DNA of 64,000 nucleotides, from positions 87,605,001 to 87,669,000 of the forward strand of contig NC_088913.1 in the NCBI RefSeq assembly GCF_963576675.1, written 5' to 3'. This document shows, piece by piece, positions 1 to 10,916 of this stretch. Under the pieces are notes generated by a model. The model saw only the letters and a program-made list of their open reading frames with translations. It had not been told where the DNA came from and did not search any database. The position numbers and the translations under genes were made by a program. Source of the DNA: Euphorbia lathyris (taxonomy: Eukaryota > Streptophyta > Magnoliopsida > Malpighiales > Euphorbiaceae). Each line of letters opens with the position of its first letter. The stretch's first letter is position 1.

Positions 1-443
1 AAGTATATATATATATAGGTATTCATTGTTAGTACTTGCAAATGTCTGTCCTCTTTCTTTCTCATTGCTCTTCACTTGATTGAAATCGAATAGATAGCTA
101 AATGATGTTTGAATTCTCATATATATTTCATTGTCTTTTCGTTAAAGTACTATTTGATTTTAATAGTTGTTTGAATTATCACTAGCTGAGACAAAGCTGC
201 ACAGGAACTTTGATTTCAAAGCGTTTTAAGTATCCAAAATGTTTCCGAAATCCAAATTCTCTGAAAACTTCTATGAAATGTTTCGGTTCATGATTCTTCA
301 ACCCATGCCCTTTCATTCTCATTTCTATTAGGTATTTTTACGAATTTTCAATAACTTGAATAAATGTTTTGCATATCTTTATCACTTTTTATGGTGAAAC
401 AAGTTGCTTGGCAATGGATTTTGAGTGGAATTTTTTTTTGCAG

Positions 444-709
444 CTAAGCAAGGATCTCAACCTTGAGCCTAAACATATCAATTTTTGGGAAATGAACTTA
501 TGGAATCACGTAAGAGTTCACGAACTGTGCCAATAGATGCAATGACATTGGTTGAAATGTTCCTAGATTCGGTAAGTGAGAATAGAATTAGCCCCCGTTC
601 TCATTACATTATATATGCAAGGATTCAATTCAAGAAATTTCTTTTGATTATGCAGGGTAAATGGGTGGATCTCTTTCCAACAATTGTTACCAAAGCACGC
701 ATAACTTGA
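444..709 (+). pseudogene. HD-ZIP IV homeodomain/START fragment, unit 1 copy
   Basis: After an acceptor (TTTTTGCAG) an exon at 444-571 first reads LSKDLNLEPK, matching the start of homeodomain helix III of class IV HD-ZIP factors. After a frame change it reads SSRTVPIDAMTLVEMFLDS, matching the START domain. A good donor (TTCG|GTAAGTG) follows. The second exon starts at 656 after TTATGCAG and gives KWVDLFPTIVTKARI, the next START strand, then hits TGA at 707. Leucine zipper and most of the START domain are absent, so a deletion has joined helix III to START. Full-length HD-ZIP IV proteins have roughly 700-800 residues; about 80 codons remain here. This is a non-functional fragment that keeps a genomic intron, so it did not come from a processed mRNA. 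Confidence 0.75.
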
Positions 710-715
710 AACTGA

Positions 716-1890
716 AACTGGAACATTATGCAAAACAAACTTGGTCAGTAATATTCAGCTAATGAAAGCATAAGAAAGGAAGCCATGGAAACAGCTATAG
801 ATAGCCTAAATTCCCCCATTTCCTTACAATACAATAATCAAATAACAGCATACAACCCACAGAGCCTAATAGCGTAGCCTAGCCTAGCCTACTTTGTTCA
901 TTTTCTGATATTGATTTGGACTCTCATAGTGAAAAGTAGAGCATTATCCTGTTTTTTTTTTCTTGGATGACATTGTTTTGTATTGATCAGATATTTATGG
1001 GAAGGAAGATTAATAGATGAGATTGCAACTGATTTATGTTTTTTTTATGATTTCAAATCTTATTAGCTGATATTAATATCTACTTGTTATATTGGTGTTG
1101 GTGGGATATATTTGTACCCTGTGCCTACAACTTTTGATTCTCATATTTCCTTGTCTACAATTCTTATATTTATGGAATGTATCAGGAGGAGTGAAATTGC
1201 AGTAAACGCCATTTTTGAAATTTCAACTTTTTTCTTCAACTATTCATTTGCTGGTCCTTTTTAAATATGGCTTCCTTAAGGGTAGTAATTGATTTATTGG
1301 ATATATTCATTGGCTCCAAGACCCCTTTCCGCCTTAAGACCCCTTTCCGCCTTAGGAAGTTCTAATAACTATTTCTATTGCTTGCTATATTAAATTCAAT
1401 TAGAATTAGATCAGGTAATGACTATACATTGCAGTATAGAGTTTGATCAGTTTATCGTTATCGTCGAGTATCAACAAATGATCACGTGATTTGGGATTCT
1501 TGTGAGACATTAGAAGGTGTTCTAGTTTCGATATGTTTCAATTGTGGTTACCTGCTATATCTATCGTTTTTGTTTGTGGATGGATAATAGGTGAAACTAA
1601 TGCTCTTCTGCTAAGGAATAATGTAAGACTGGTGAGTGTGAAAGCTTTTGATTTTATTGAAATATCTCTTAATGATACATATAGTTAGTTTCATTTTCAT
1701 TGGAGACTTTGGGTTTTCATGAATTAGGGCAGATTCTAAATCTAGAAACATATAGAGATCTATCTTAAATATACAAGACTCATTATAGGATTGCCAAATC
1801 GTAGTCTGTTATGAAATTGTTGTGTTTTAGTTACTAATTATGACCTATTTTTATTCTTACCTTTCCAAATTAGAGCATATCTACATGAGC
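716..1890. other. Non-coding unit core, unit 1
   Basis: About 1.2 kb aligned with 11.27-12.32 kb of unit 2 (the block is missing from unit 3). It contains a short tandem TAGCCTAGCC run near 880 and small indels against unit 2, for example a duplicated CCCCTTTCCGCCTTA at 1322-1355. No open frame, splice pattern or RNA gene could be supported. Confidence 0.5.
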
Positions 1891-1895
1891 GGAGT

Positions 1896-2510
1896 AGGAC
1901 CGTAAATGAACCGAGCTGTTCATGAGTGGCTCGGTGGTCGGTTCGATAAAAACTCGGTTCGATTTGTAAACGAGCCGCTCGTGAGCACGATTTACTGGCT
2001 CAGTTCGTAGACGAGCCGAGCTTGAGCAGACCAAAGCTCGGCTTGAAAGCTCGCGAGCAGGTTCGATTAGAACATTTATGAACAAATTTTAATTTTGTAG
2101 AAAGCTATATAGTGTTGTGTTAGTTCACAAATATCTAAATTTAATATTATTTCATTTGCTATTTGATTAGTTCGTTCACAAACATTTATTAACATAATAG
2201 ACGAACTATTAGCATCTTGTTTATTTATTCACGAATTTTGTTTGTGAGTTCGTTTATGTACACAATTAAAGAGATTTGCGAGTAAACTTCACAAATATAA
2301 TTAACGATTTACTCACAAAAAATTTATGGTTGATAATTTTCTTAATGAACCAAGTTCAAAGAGGATTTTGGACTCGAAACAAGCTCGAAGCTCGACTCGA
2401 GCTCGTTGAGCAAGCCAAAGCTCGGTATGGGTTCGAGCTTGTTAATTTTATAACGAATTGAACTTGAGCAGATCAAAGCTTGGCTCAACTCGGTTTGATT
2501 ACAGCTCTAT
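1896..2510. mobile_element. Non-autonomous TIR element (GAGCCGAGC-rich, hAT-like)
   Basis: Absent from the aligned site in unit 2 (about 12.95 kb), where ACATGAGCGG runs straight on. The ends are inverted: GGACCGTAAATGAACCGAG on the left, and the complement of CTCGGTTTGATTACAGCTCT on the right. The body is built of GAGCTCG/GAGCCGAGC motifs in both orientations, a composition common in plant hAT-type MITEs. Exact target duplication was not resolved. A related diverged copy lies at 34.87-35.07 kb. It has no coding capacity. Confidence 0.55.
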
Positions 2511-2519
2511 GGATCCTCT

Positions 2520-4152
2520 TTTGCAGCAGAATCAGTTACATTTGGGGATTCGTAGGATTATTAATAACAACTCCAGCTGCAATTTTGTATTAATGTTATA
2601 TGTCGATAATAATAACTTCTTATGTATTCTTACATAGTCATTTTGCAACGATGTTGAATTTAGGACACTTCTTGATTGCACTTATTCGATGTACGTACGA
2701 GTGTTGGATACTCTGTGGACACGGACACACGGGATACATATGAGACAAATCAAATAAGTGCAGTATCTATCTTCATTCTCTGTTAGGTTATGTTTTTTAT
2801 GACTTAAAAAAAAACTGAATTGAATTCTACCGGGGCACCCAGATTCGAATCTGTAGAATCAATTTTGGAGAATCCCCATTCTTTATCGAGACTGAAACTG
2901 AAATAGTAATATACTCCTTTAAAAATACCAATAATTAAAATAAAAAATCTTATAAAAATAATAATATTTAAAAAAAAAAAAATTGTGCGCAATGCACTTA
3001 CATTAAACAAGGGAAAATTACATTAAAGACAAAGGAAAACCCTAACTCACCCTATCCCGATGTGATTCGACCCATGATCTCAACGATCATAGGTAAGCTC
3101 TCAACCAACATACTAAGAATGGTTCTAATAATAATAATAATAATAAATTATAATTATAATAAGTAATGATAAGTTATTGAACTGAATGCTACTGAACTAA
3201 AATGATTGATATTGAAATTAAGTAATAAAGAACAGAGTCTTACATTATCTTCGTCTTCGTACCAATTACCGGGCTCAAGAAATGGAGAAAGTACATGTGC
3301 CTTACATTATCTTCGTTTTCATACCAATTATCAGGCTCGAGAAATGGAGAAAGTACATACTGATAATTTAAATAAGTCTCACTTGAACAACTCTTTTATT
3401 CAACTCCACACGAATCGCTATCTTGGGCTCTAGAGACCTCCCAAAACAAGTCATTAAAAAAAAGAAAGAATTCTTTTAATGAAAGAATTCAAATGATACC
3501 GTTATTAGAATGAAAAACTAAAACATGGTAAATATCTTATGAATAATTCTTCCAAAAAGGACAAAGTTCATAAGTATCCACAAGTTCGAGGTGGTCTTTC
3601 GATTGACTTTCTATAAGTTCAGGGACAAAATGGATAATTTTAGAGGCTCCATACGGTTTAGGTACCACAAATATTATTTAAAAAAAAGAAAAATTCGGAA
3701 TGAAATCTTAATTTCAAGTAACACATTATTAAGGATAAGCTTCAGGAAAAAAAACACAATAATATTGGTTGCACACAATTACATTGACATCTTTTTGTTC
3801 TCGTGTGTTAACACCCCATATAACGAGACAATTAAGTGAAAAGTGAATTATCCTAACCGTTGGACTACAAACGCTTCAATATTAAATTTCTACTTTACAT
3901 TTATATTATTTTAAAAATTCTCTATTTAGAACACCTTAACAACTTCAAACCAGCATTTTCTGTTTCATTTATGTTCACATTTCATAATTTTTGTTATTTT
4001 CTGTTGAATGACCGTGCTAATCTGATTTTATGTATACTTGTTGAAAAGTGAAAATTTGATATAATATGCACGGGTTATTTAATGCTTGAGAGTTTATCTA
4101 CGAGTGGAGAAGATATTAGTTCCTATTATATAGGGTGGAGGGTTTTTTCTTT
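2520..4152. other. Non-coding unit 1 DNA
   Basis: Aligned with 13.33-15.24 kb (unit 2) and 44.61-47.5 kb (unit 3). Contains an (AAT)n run at 3127-3149 and, at 3505-3531, the uninterrupted sequence where units 2 and 3 each carry a separate MITE insertion. Short open frames here are not conserved between units and are not called. Confidence 0.5.
3846..3874 (-). pseudogene. tRNA-Gly(UCC) relic, 5' part only
   Basis: The minus strand reads GCGTTTGTAGTCCAACGGTT and on to GGATAATTC, the acceptor 5' strand and D arm of plant tRNA-Gly(UCC). The anticodon, T arm and 3' end are lost. The aligned unit 2 copy (14921-14992) is nearly complete, which identifies this piece. Confidence 0.6.
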
Positions 4153-4160
4153 ATCATTTA

Positions 4161-4747
4161 AAGGATAAAGTGTAAAAATACCCCTAACGTTTACGTCTAG
4201 GGGTAATTTTATCTCTAACGTCTAAAATGATGCAATTTTAACTTTAACATTGGCAGTTAAGAGTAATTTTACTCCTAACGTTCACAAGTTAGGTCTATTG
4301 GAGAAATTATTTATCAAATTGTCTTCTTGATCATAAATCTTGTCATCTACACTTCATATGTGCATCATTTTATAACTCATTAGTAACAGATCACAAACAT
4401 ATGATTAAACGTGAAAAGATATAAAAAAAAATAAAAAAAATATACTGAATTTTGTACGAGTTGGAAAGAAAAATTCAAATATTTCACCGAATTTTAAAAA
4501 ATTAATCTTCAATCTTATTGTTAAATCATAAAAAATATAAAATCTTTTTTCTTTAAATCAACTTACATGCAATTGGTGCAGAATAAAGAACAAAATATCT
4601 GTGTGTTATAATAATGTTTCCGATTGACAAACTTAACAACATTAGGGGTAAAATTGCTTTTGGCTGCCAACATTAGGAGTAAAATTGTACAATTTTAAAC
4701 GTTAAATGTAAAATTGCATCTGTTAGAAGTATTTTTTTGCACCATAC
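4161..4747. mobile_element. MITE, 'AAAAATACCCCTAACG' family, copy 1
   Basis: The ends are inverted copies of a GTGCAAAAATACC-type sequence, and the interior repeats GGGGTAAAATTGC-like motifs in both orientations. The flanks are ATCATTTA (4153-4160) and ATCATCTA (4748-4755), a target duplication with one mismatch. The unit 2 paralogue at about 15.25 kb is the empty site (TTTATCATTTAATGTAAACG). An 8-9 bp duplication and long imperfect TIRs suggest a Mutator-like MITE. It has no coding capacity. Confidence 0.75.
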
Positions 4748-4990
4748 ATCATCTAATGTAAACGTAATTAATGCAAATTAAAAAAAAAAAAAATTTTGAA
4801 AGGAAAGGTTGTTTGGTATCTCATATTTGCAAGAACGGGGGAGAAAAAAACAAAATCAGACTTCAGAGAAAAAAAAAGACTGATTGTGAAGAAAGGGTGT
4901 GTTTTTTTTTTTTTCAAAGTAGAGGAGAAGTGGATGTGGGGTGGATTAGTTTATTTACTAGATTAGTTAGGTTATTTGAGGTTAAATAAA

Positions 4991-5562
4991 GGGTTAAGGT
5001 GCAAAAATACCCTTAACGTTTTGGACCAGGAGCAATTTTACCCCTAACATCTAAAATGATGCAATTTTATCCCTAACGTTGGAAGCCAAGAGCAATTTTA
5101 CCCCTAACGTTAATAAATTGGGTCAATTTCAGAAATAATTCATCAAATTGTCTTCTCGGTCATGAATCTTTTTATCTACACTTCATATGTGTGTCATTTT
5201 ATCAGTAACAAATTACAAACATTCGTTGGGATGTGAAAAAAATAAAAAAATATACTGCCTTTTTGTACAGATTAGACCAAAAATTCAAAAAATCCACCGA
5301 ATTTATAAATATTAATCTCAAATTCTATTATTAAATTATAAAAAATATTAAATCCTTTTTTAGAACGAATTATTATGCAATTGGTACATAATAATTAACA
5401 AAAATATTTGTGTTTTATAATAGTGTCTGAAATTGATCCAATTTATCAATGTTAGGGGTAAAATTGCTCTTGGCTTCTAAGGGTAAAATTGCACCATTTT
5501 AGACGTTAAGGGTAAAATTGCTCCTAATCCAAAATGTCAGGGGTATTTTTGCACTTTAACCC
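4991..5562. mobile_element. MITE, same family, copy 2, 9-bp target duplication
   Basis: Starts GGGTTAAGGTGCAAAAATAC and ends with the inverted counterpart (GTATTTTTGCACTTTAACCC). It is flanked by exact 9-bp direct repeats TTAAATAAA (4982-4990 and 5563-5571). Unit 2 has a single TTAAATAAA at about 15.40 kb, the empty site. The 9-bp duplication and long TIRs fit a Mutator-like MITE. A shorter degraded relative is at about 48.15-48.35 kb. Confidence 0.85.
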
Positions 5563-5571
5563 TTAAATAAA

Positions 5572-6761
5572 GGGCTAATTACAAATCTAATCCAACTATA
5601 AGGGGTCATTTATATATCTAACTCACTTTGCTTCCATTTCACCAAATTAGACACTTTCATCCACTTTGGACAAAATTACCCTTAGTTTTATTCGATCGAT
5701 CGTTTTTTTTTTGTTCTACCAATCGTTAGCGATTTTTGAGATTATTGAAGTATTATGTTCAATTTCCCGTAGAAATTATATTTTTTTAGCTTATACGCCT
5801 GCTTTTCTCTCTGGTCTTACCTCTTTCTTCATCTGTAATTGTATCGTTTCAATTTCCTTTATTTTCCACCAATTTGTGACGAAATTTGTCGCATTTTGTC
5901 GCAAATGCGACAATAGTTATCGCATTTCATTGCAAATGCGACAACTCTTGTCGCAGATGCGACAACTCTTGCCGCATTTATGACGATTTCGTTACATATG
6001 ACATCGTAACAGTTCAATTGTTATATTTTTTTCTTTCTCATTTTTTGAACTTTCCATCCTAATCTTGTTCCACAGACACTAATTCTTTAAAGGTTGAACG
6101 AAACATAATCTTTTCTCTCTATAAACTACTGTCTTTTCGTCGGTTTGGGATGGTGAAGAATAAGTTTAGAGTCTGAGGAAGAATGTGAATTGAAATAAGG
6201 GTATTCTTTTTCAAAGTGGATGAAAGTGTCTAATTTGGTGAGATGGAAGCAAAATAGGTTAGATATTTAAATGGACCTTTTTAGCTAGGCTAGATAATAA
6301 TGCGTTGTGGTTATACAGATTTATAGATGAGCATTTTGTGGTATTTTTCTTTACAAACGTAACCATGTGCTTTGCAAAAAAATTATTTTTTTATTTTGCA
6401 AATTTTGGCCGATAACGACCTCAAAATAAAAAAAATCAAGAATTAAAGTTGTTTATCATATTTACTATGAAACTATATTTTTAATTTTTCAAAGTCATCA
6501 TTTTTGGAGTTTTTTCTCTCATACAAAAATAACACCTAAATGATCTCAAACCTAAAACTTTGAAGAATTAAAGTTGCTTAAAATATTATTTAACTCTTAA
6601 AAATTTTCATTTTGAGGTTGTTATCGGCCAATTTCTGACAACGTGAACCCAAATGCAAAATTTTGCAAACCACAAGGTTGTGTATGCAAAAAAAAAAAAA
6701 AAACTACAAGTACTCATCTATAAATCGGTGAAACTAGAGAACATCTATTAGTAATTAACCC
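5572..6761. mobile_element. MITE with ~110-bp TIRs, split by a nested MITE
   Basis: The left arm (GGGCTAATTACAAATC, then AAATTAGACACTTTCATCC) reappears inverted near 6185-6290, and the terminal GTAATTAACCC is at 6751-6761. It is the same family as 12325-12907 in unit 2. Between them (about 6294-6748) sits a second MITE whose arms share GATTTATAGATGAG in inverted order. The interior holds short repeats of TTGTCGCANATGCGACAA. It abuts the 4991-5562 element directly. The right-hand target duplication is not recognisable. Confidence 0.65.
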
Positions 6762-8616
6762 TTTAATCTACTGGTAAAGGCTATGCTTACTTTGTTTTTT
6801 ACAAAGTAAGTCTTACTTTGTTGGAATATGAAATTTTATTAATTTATCGAATATTTAATTTACTGAACTGGCCCAAATTAGGATCAGAAAAAATTATTAT
6901 TTTAAAAATATTATTAATTTATTGAATATTAATTTATTAATTTATCGAATATTTGTTATTGAATTCTATGTTTTGTTATTTAAAACTTTAAGTGCTTGAT
7001 TTTGATTTTATTTGTTAAGTTGATGACTGATTTATTAAATTCGTATATATTTTCATTAAATTTATAATTTATTTGTTTATTGTTGAATTTGTATATTTTA
7101 AATGAGTAATTTGATGTGTAAGAATATGTGCGTACCATGAGTTAAGTCGTACAAGTTTAGTATTGGTTCGTTAATATCTCTAGCCGATTCCTCTTGAATT
7201 GAGCTTTGACCGAATCTGGTCGAGTTTTAACCGAACTGAGCTTTTATTGAGTTTTTAACGAGATTTAACCAAATTCATCATACATGCATAGAATAAGTAG
7301 CATAGAACATGAAAAAAGTCTTACAACATGCTCCACATGAGTTTTTTTTTAAAAAATTAACCATATTTTATGACCGAGATTCAAGAATAATAAATGCTAC
7401 TCGTGGTTGGAGTACACAAACTCAAAAGAAAAAAAATTTGAAATGATAAAATATTGTTTGCGATTTTTTCGAAATAACCCAATTCTCAACCTTGATACGC
7501 GAGTGTGGGGATTAAAAATGGTAAAAATAATGCGGGCATGCCAGAGAAGATAGTTCTCAAAGGATAAAATGGTAATTGAATAATAAAAAATGCGCTTAAA
7601 TGACTTGAATTGTAAACGAAAAGCGATTGACGGCTGTTACAAGGACTGAAAATAAAAACAAAGATCTTGGGTCCTGACGTTGCTTGACAGGTTGGTCGAA
7701 AAACAATTCTTTAAGATATAATACAAAAAATAAAAACAATAAAAACAACGCAAAAAAAATATAAATTTTTAATTTCTTTTATATTTTTATTGATTTCATC
7801 TTTTTTTTAAATTTTTTTTTGTTACAAGTATGAGCATAAAGCAGGAAAATTACAAATTGAAGATAAAACTTTAAAGCTAGGAATATAAACAAGTCATAAA
7901 CATAATATGTATATAATATGTATGGGGTTAAATGAAATCAACTGATATTGTTAACATTGTTGGTATGCGTGAAAATGAGGCCTGGAACTTAGGAAACTCA
8001 TCTAAACAAATAGACACCGAATTTAATTAAGGTTTTCAGTCTTAGGTCGAGAGGAAAGATTGATTACAGTTGAATTCCTTTAAATTGAATAAATTGGTAA
8101 TTTATTATATCTTTTCTAAACAAATCAAAGTTATAAATTGTGTTTTTACTTAGTGTAAATTAATCTTGAAATAAGCTTTAATCTAAATATAATTTTAACT
8201 GTAACCATAATTAGAATTAGAAACCATTTAAACCATAAACGATTTTCTTATAAACCTTGAGAAAACGAATTTAATCAGAACAGTAATTTTTATCAAAACG
8301 TTCTCTATGGGATCGATATCTTTTAGTACTATAAACAAAACCGTGCACTTGCAGAATTTGTCCAACAACCTTATTTCCATTAAGAAAAATAAATAATTAT
8401 AAATTTAACAAAATATATATTTAATAAATCATCTACAAATTACTATCAAATTTTTTATTTGAAATTTTATTTTGAGTTACGAAAATTTCAACATTATAAT
8501 TAATAAATATTTTTTATTACATCCAATATTTTCTTTTCTTTTTTTTTATGAAAACATCCAATATTTGCTTAAATACATAGTATAAAATGGAGTTAGTGTA
8601 ATTAATATAATACTTA
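6762..8616. other. AT-rich DNA between units 1 and 2
   Basis: No gene. The 7.09-7.17 kb part still aligns with unit 2 at 15.80 kb. At about 7.95-8.38 kb the sequence resembles the leader of a degraded LTR retrotransposon (TTCTCTATGGGATCGATATC followed by ACCGTGCACTTGCAG), but no LTR or protein frame supports this. From about 8.39 kb to 8.51 kb it aligns with 35.39-35.51 kb, which marks the left shoulder of unit 2. Confidence 0.4.
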
Positions 8617-9637
8617 GAACTGTTTGTTTGGGAAAAATATTATGTTTTGGAAAATTTTATGCACGAAAAATATTATGCAGAAAAATAAAATATTTTCCTG
8701 TGTTTGGCAACAACACTGGAAAATATTTTTCAATCACTAAATATAAATTTTCTGTATTTTTTATTTTCAATTGTATATATAAAACACAAAAAAGCGATTC
8801 ACATATGTATTAAGCACCAAACACACTCATAAACTGTAAGGTGCCGTTTGGTTCGCGAAATGTAATGGAATGAAATAGAATTGCTATTCCAAAGGAATAG
8901 AATAGCAAAAAAAAAATGGAATATAAATTCTTTAGGAATAACTATTCCTATGTTTGGTTGGTGGAATAAGATAGAATATAATATATAATTTTTCATTCAA
9001 AAGACAACATTACCCTTAAATCTATTACTATTTATATGTTTTCTTCGGTTTTTTATTTTTCGCGTTTTGTTACTTTTTCGTGTTATTCAAGTTTTTTTCA
9101 TGTTTTTCGCATTTTTCACGTTTTCGTGTTTTGTTTGCATTTTCGTCTTTTCATGTTTATCATGTTTTTCACGTTTTTGTGTTTTTAACATTTTTCGCTT
9201 TTTCGTGTTTTACACGTTTTCATGTTTTTTTTTATATTTTTCACGTTTTTATATTTCGTGTTTTGTTATTTTTTCACGTTGTTGTTTTGTACTTTTCCAA
9301 GTGTTTTTTTTTTTTGCGTTTTTGTGTTTTTCGCGTTTGCTCACATTTTCATGTTTTTTACAGGATTTTTTTCATATTCTCATGTTTTGTAGCGTTTTCA
9401 TGTTATCCATGTTTCATATTTTTTGTATTTTTTACATTTTTTAACTTTTTCTCTATTTTTCTCTAAACACGTATATTTTGATGAAAATGTTTTACTCTTT
9501 TATAAATGGTAAATCATTTTCTCTTATTTCTTTTTTTTCATTTTCTATTGATTTCCCATTTATTTATTTTTTTACTTATTTTTCAGTCCAAATAAAAAAT
9601 TGAAAAATATTTTATTTTTCCTTAAACAAACCGTCTC
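8617..9637. mobile_element. Tourist/Harbinger-like non-autonomous element, TTA target duplication
   Basis: The terminal inverted repeats GAACTGTTTGTTTGGG (left) and CTTAAACAAACCGTCTC (right, inverted) are flanked by TTA (8614-8616 and 9638-9640). Unit 3 shows the empty site at about 40.74 kb (ATAATTAGTAATGAATAG). A 3-bp TTA duplication with TIRs of this type is the signature of PIF/Harbinger (Tourist) MITEs. A second MITE-like end (GTGCCGTTTGGTTCG after TAA, about 8840) lies inside. The interior is low complexity and codes for nothing credible. Confidence 0.8.
9055..9440. repeat. Degenerate TTTTTCGCGTTTTTGTG array
   Basis: About 390 bp of irregular short repeats built from TTTTCRYGTTTT words on the plus strand, inside the Tourist-like element. 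Two overlapping long open frames here are Phe/Cys/Ser-rich in every frame, the mark of simple sequence rather than a gene. Confidence 0.75.
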
Positions 9638-9728
9638 TTAGTAAATATTTAATAAATAGATTTTAAATACTAGAAAAATTAAAAAAAGAAAAAGAAAAAA
9701 GAAGATTGGATAAATTTGACAAATCAAA

Positions 9729-10062
9729 ATGAGGTGTCACTCATCCTCGAAAAAAAAGATGAGGTGTCACTCTTTTCTTACGCCTACAAATTCAAGACCT
9801 ACCTCACTCGTTTGTATCGAAAGAAGTTTTGAGGGGCGGGCCTTCTCCGCCGTCCGATACCCACTCCTCTATCTCGCCGGAGATCTGTGTAAACTCGCTG
9901 TGCTGCTGATAGATGCGATTGCGATTAAGATCGTATCGACGATCAACTGATAGTCATGAACCCATACAAAATCACCCGAAAATCCGGGTAAATCGGGGCA
10001 GCTACTTCTGGGCAGTTTGCAATCTACTTTCTTCATCGCATCCGCCATTTCTACATTAATTC
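9729..10062. other. Conserved 5' block of the unit (copy in unit 2)
   Basis: A GC-richer block (CTCGCCGGAGATCTGTGTAA, TGATAGATGCGATTGCGATT) repeated at 40.81-41.07 kb and 63.35-63.61 kb. It looks like an exon or 5' leader taken from a gene. In unit 3 it is followed by a strong splice donor (TTCTGG|GTAAGTAAA), while in units 2 and 4 TTCTGGGCAGTTTGCAA follows instead. A short ATG frame (MNPYKITRKSG) is kept in units 2 and 3. On the minus strand one frame reads DFVWVHDYQLIV, similar to a class II trehalose-phosphate synthase motif, but its surroundings do not fit. The source gene is not identified. Confidence 0.5.
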
Positions 10063-10167
10063 AAAGGAGAAGTAGAAGTCAAACCCCCATATGAAGTAAA
10101 ATATTTACTCCGTAGCTAGATATGAATTCAATTTCCTACCTACTTTCCCGAGTTAGCCGATGCCCTA

Positions 10168-10227
10168 GGCTTGTTCAGCGAGCTTGGCGATGTAAACAAA
10201 GTTCTCTCGTTCTGTGGAAGAGGCCAT
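10168..10227 (-). pseudogene. 14-3-3 protein N-terminal fragment, unit 2 copy
   Basis: The minus strand encodes 20 residues from an ATG at 10227, including STERENFVYIAKLAEQA, the very conserved N-terminus (helix 1) of plant 14-3-3 phosphopeptide-binding adaptors. A stop codon follows at once, where the family continues with an E-R-Y-D-E-M-type motif. A full 14-3-3 has about 250 residues, so less than 10 percent is present. It lies antisense and directly next to the ULTRAPETALA-like piece. A copy with 5' flanking sequence is at 41398-41452 and a shorter one at 63833-63866. It cannot make a 14-3-3 protein. Confidence 0.8.
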
Positions 10228-10240
10228 GATCTGGAGACAA

Positions 10241-10377
10241 GTGATTACATTGAAGTTAAGTGTGGTTCTACCAGCAAAAGGTACGGAGACACCACTACAA
10301 CACTTGGAGTTTATGCGAACGGCCAATTTCTTCTCATCTCTGATTGCAGTGTCATTGCATTTCCGCCTGTCTACGGA
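10241..10377 (+). pseudogene. ULTRAPETALA-like (SAND-type) exon fragment, unit 2 copy
   Basis: Reads SDYIEVKCGSTSKRYGDTTT then TLGVYANGQFLLISDC. This matches the first conserved block of plant ULTRAPETALA proteins, trithorax-type chromatin factors, where the family has D-Y-V-E-V-x-C-G-C-T-S-x-R-Y-G-D. One conserved Cys is Ser here (CGST for CGCT). The upstream part seen in unit 3 is replaced by the antisense 14-3-3 piece, so there is no start codon of its own. The later exons with the Cys-rich C-terminus are missing. About 540 bp of intron-like sequence then lead to the HD-ZIP IV fragment. Confidence 0.7.
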
Positions 10378-10916
10378 GTAATTTTCTACTTTCTCTGTCT
10401 TTCTATTTCTCTTTCTCGTAATAGAGTGAAAATGCATATGATAGTAAAAATTGAATGAATGCAGCTAATAAATGCAACATATTGCACTTGTTTCTCAGTA
10501 GAAGCATCAAGTATGATTGTTTGAGCATTGTATAAGTATATATACAGGTATTCATTGTTAGTACTTGCAAATGTCTGTCCTCTTTCTTTCCCATTGCTCT
10601 TCACTTGATTGAACTCGAATAGATAGCTAAATGATGTTTGAATTCTCATATATATTTCATTGATTTCAAAGCGTTTCCAAAATATTTTGGAAATCAAAAT
10701 TCTCTGAAAACTTGTATGAAATGTTTCGGGTCATGATTCTTCAACCCATGCCCCTTCATTCTCATTCCTATTTGTTCAACATGGTTCCTAATAAGGTATT
10801 TCTACGAATTTTCAGTAACTTGAATAAATGTTTTGCATATCTTTATCACGTTTTATGGTGATTTTTGTTGAAACAAGTTGCTTGGCAATGGATTTTGAGT
10901 GGAATTTTTTTTGCAG

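Larger units (their letters stand above)
1..7170 (+). other. Tandem duplication unit 1 (partial, no CNL left)
   Basis: From base 1 this stretch is collinear with unit 2 (from about 10.54 kb) and unit 3 (from about 42.64 kb). Shared landmarks are the HD-ZIP IV fragment, the block around 1.4-1.9 kb, the TTCTTTTAATGAAAGAATTC block near 3.47 kb and a tRNA-Gly relic at 3.85 kb. Collinearity is broken by MITEs but is still visible near 7.09-7.17 kb (AAATGAGTAATTTGATG, compare 15.80 kb). Unlike units 2 and 3, no NBS-LRR sequence follows before unit 2 starts at about 8.4 kb, so the resistance gene was deleted or never included. The left part of the unit lies outside the window. Confidence 0.8.

Noticed and set aside
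3120..3160. Possible CRISPR-like or satellite array
   Set aside because: A plain (AAT)n microsatellite; no spaced direct repeats of CRISPR type occur anywhere, as expected in a plant.
7920..8400. Degenerate retrotransposon leader
   Set aside because: Only two phrases resemble LTR-element leaders; no LTR, primer site or gag was found, so it is not annotated as an element.
9067..9466. Two overlapping open frames of about 125 codons
   Set aside because: Phe/Cys/Ser-rich translation of a TTTTCGCGTTTT-type simple array inside a transposon; all frames look alike.
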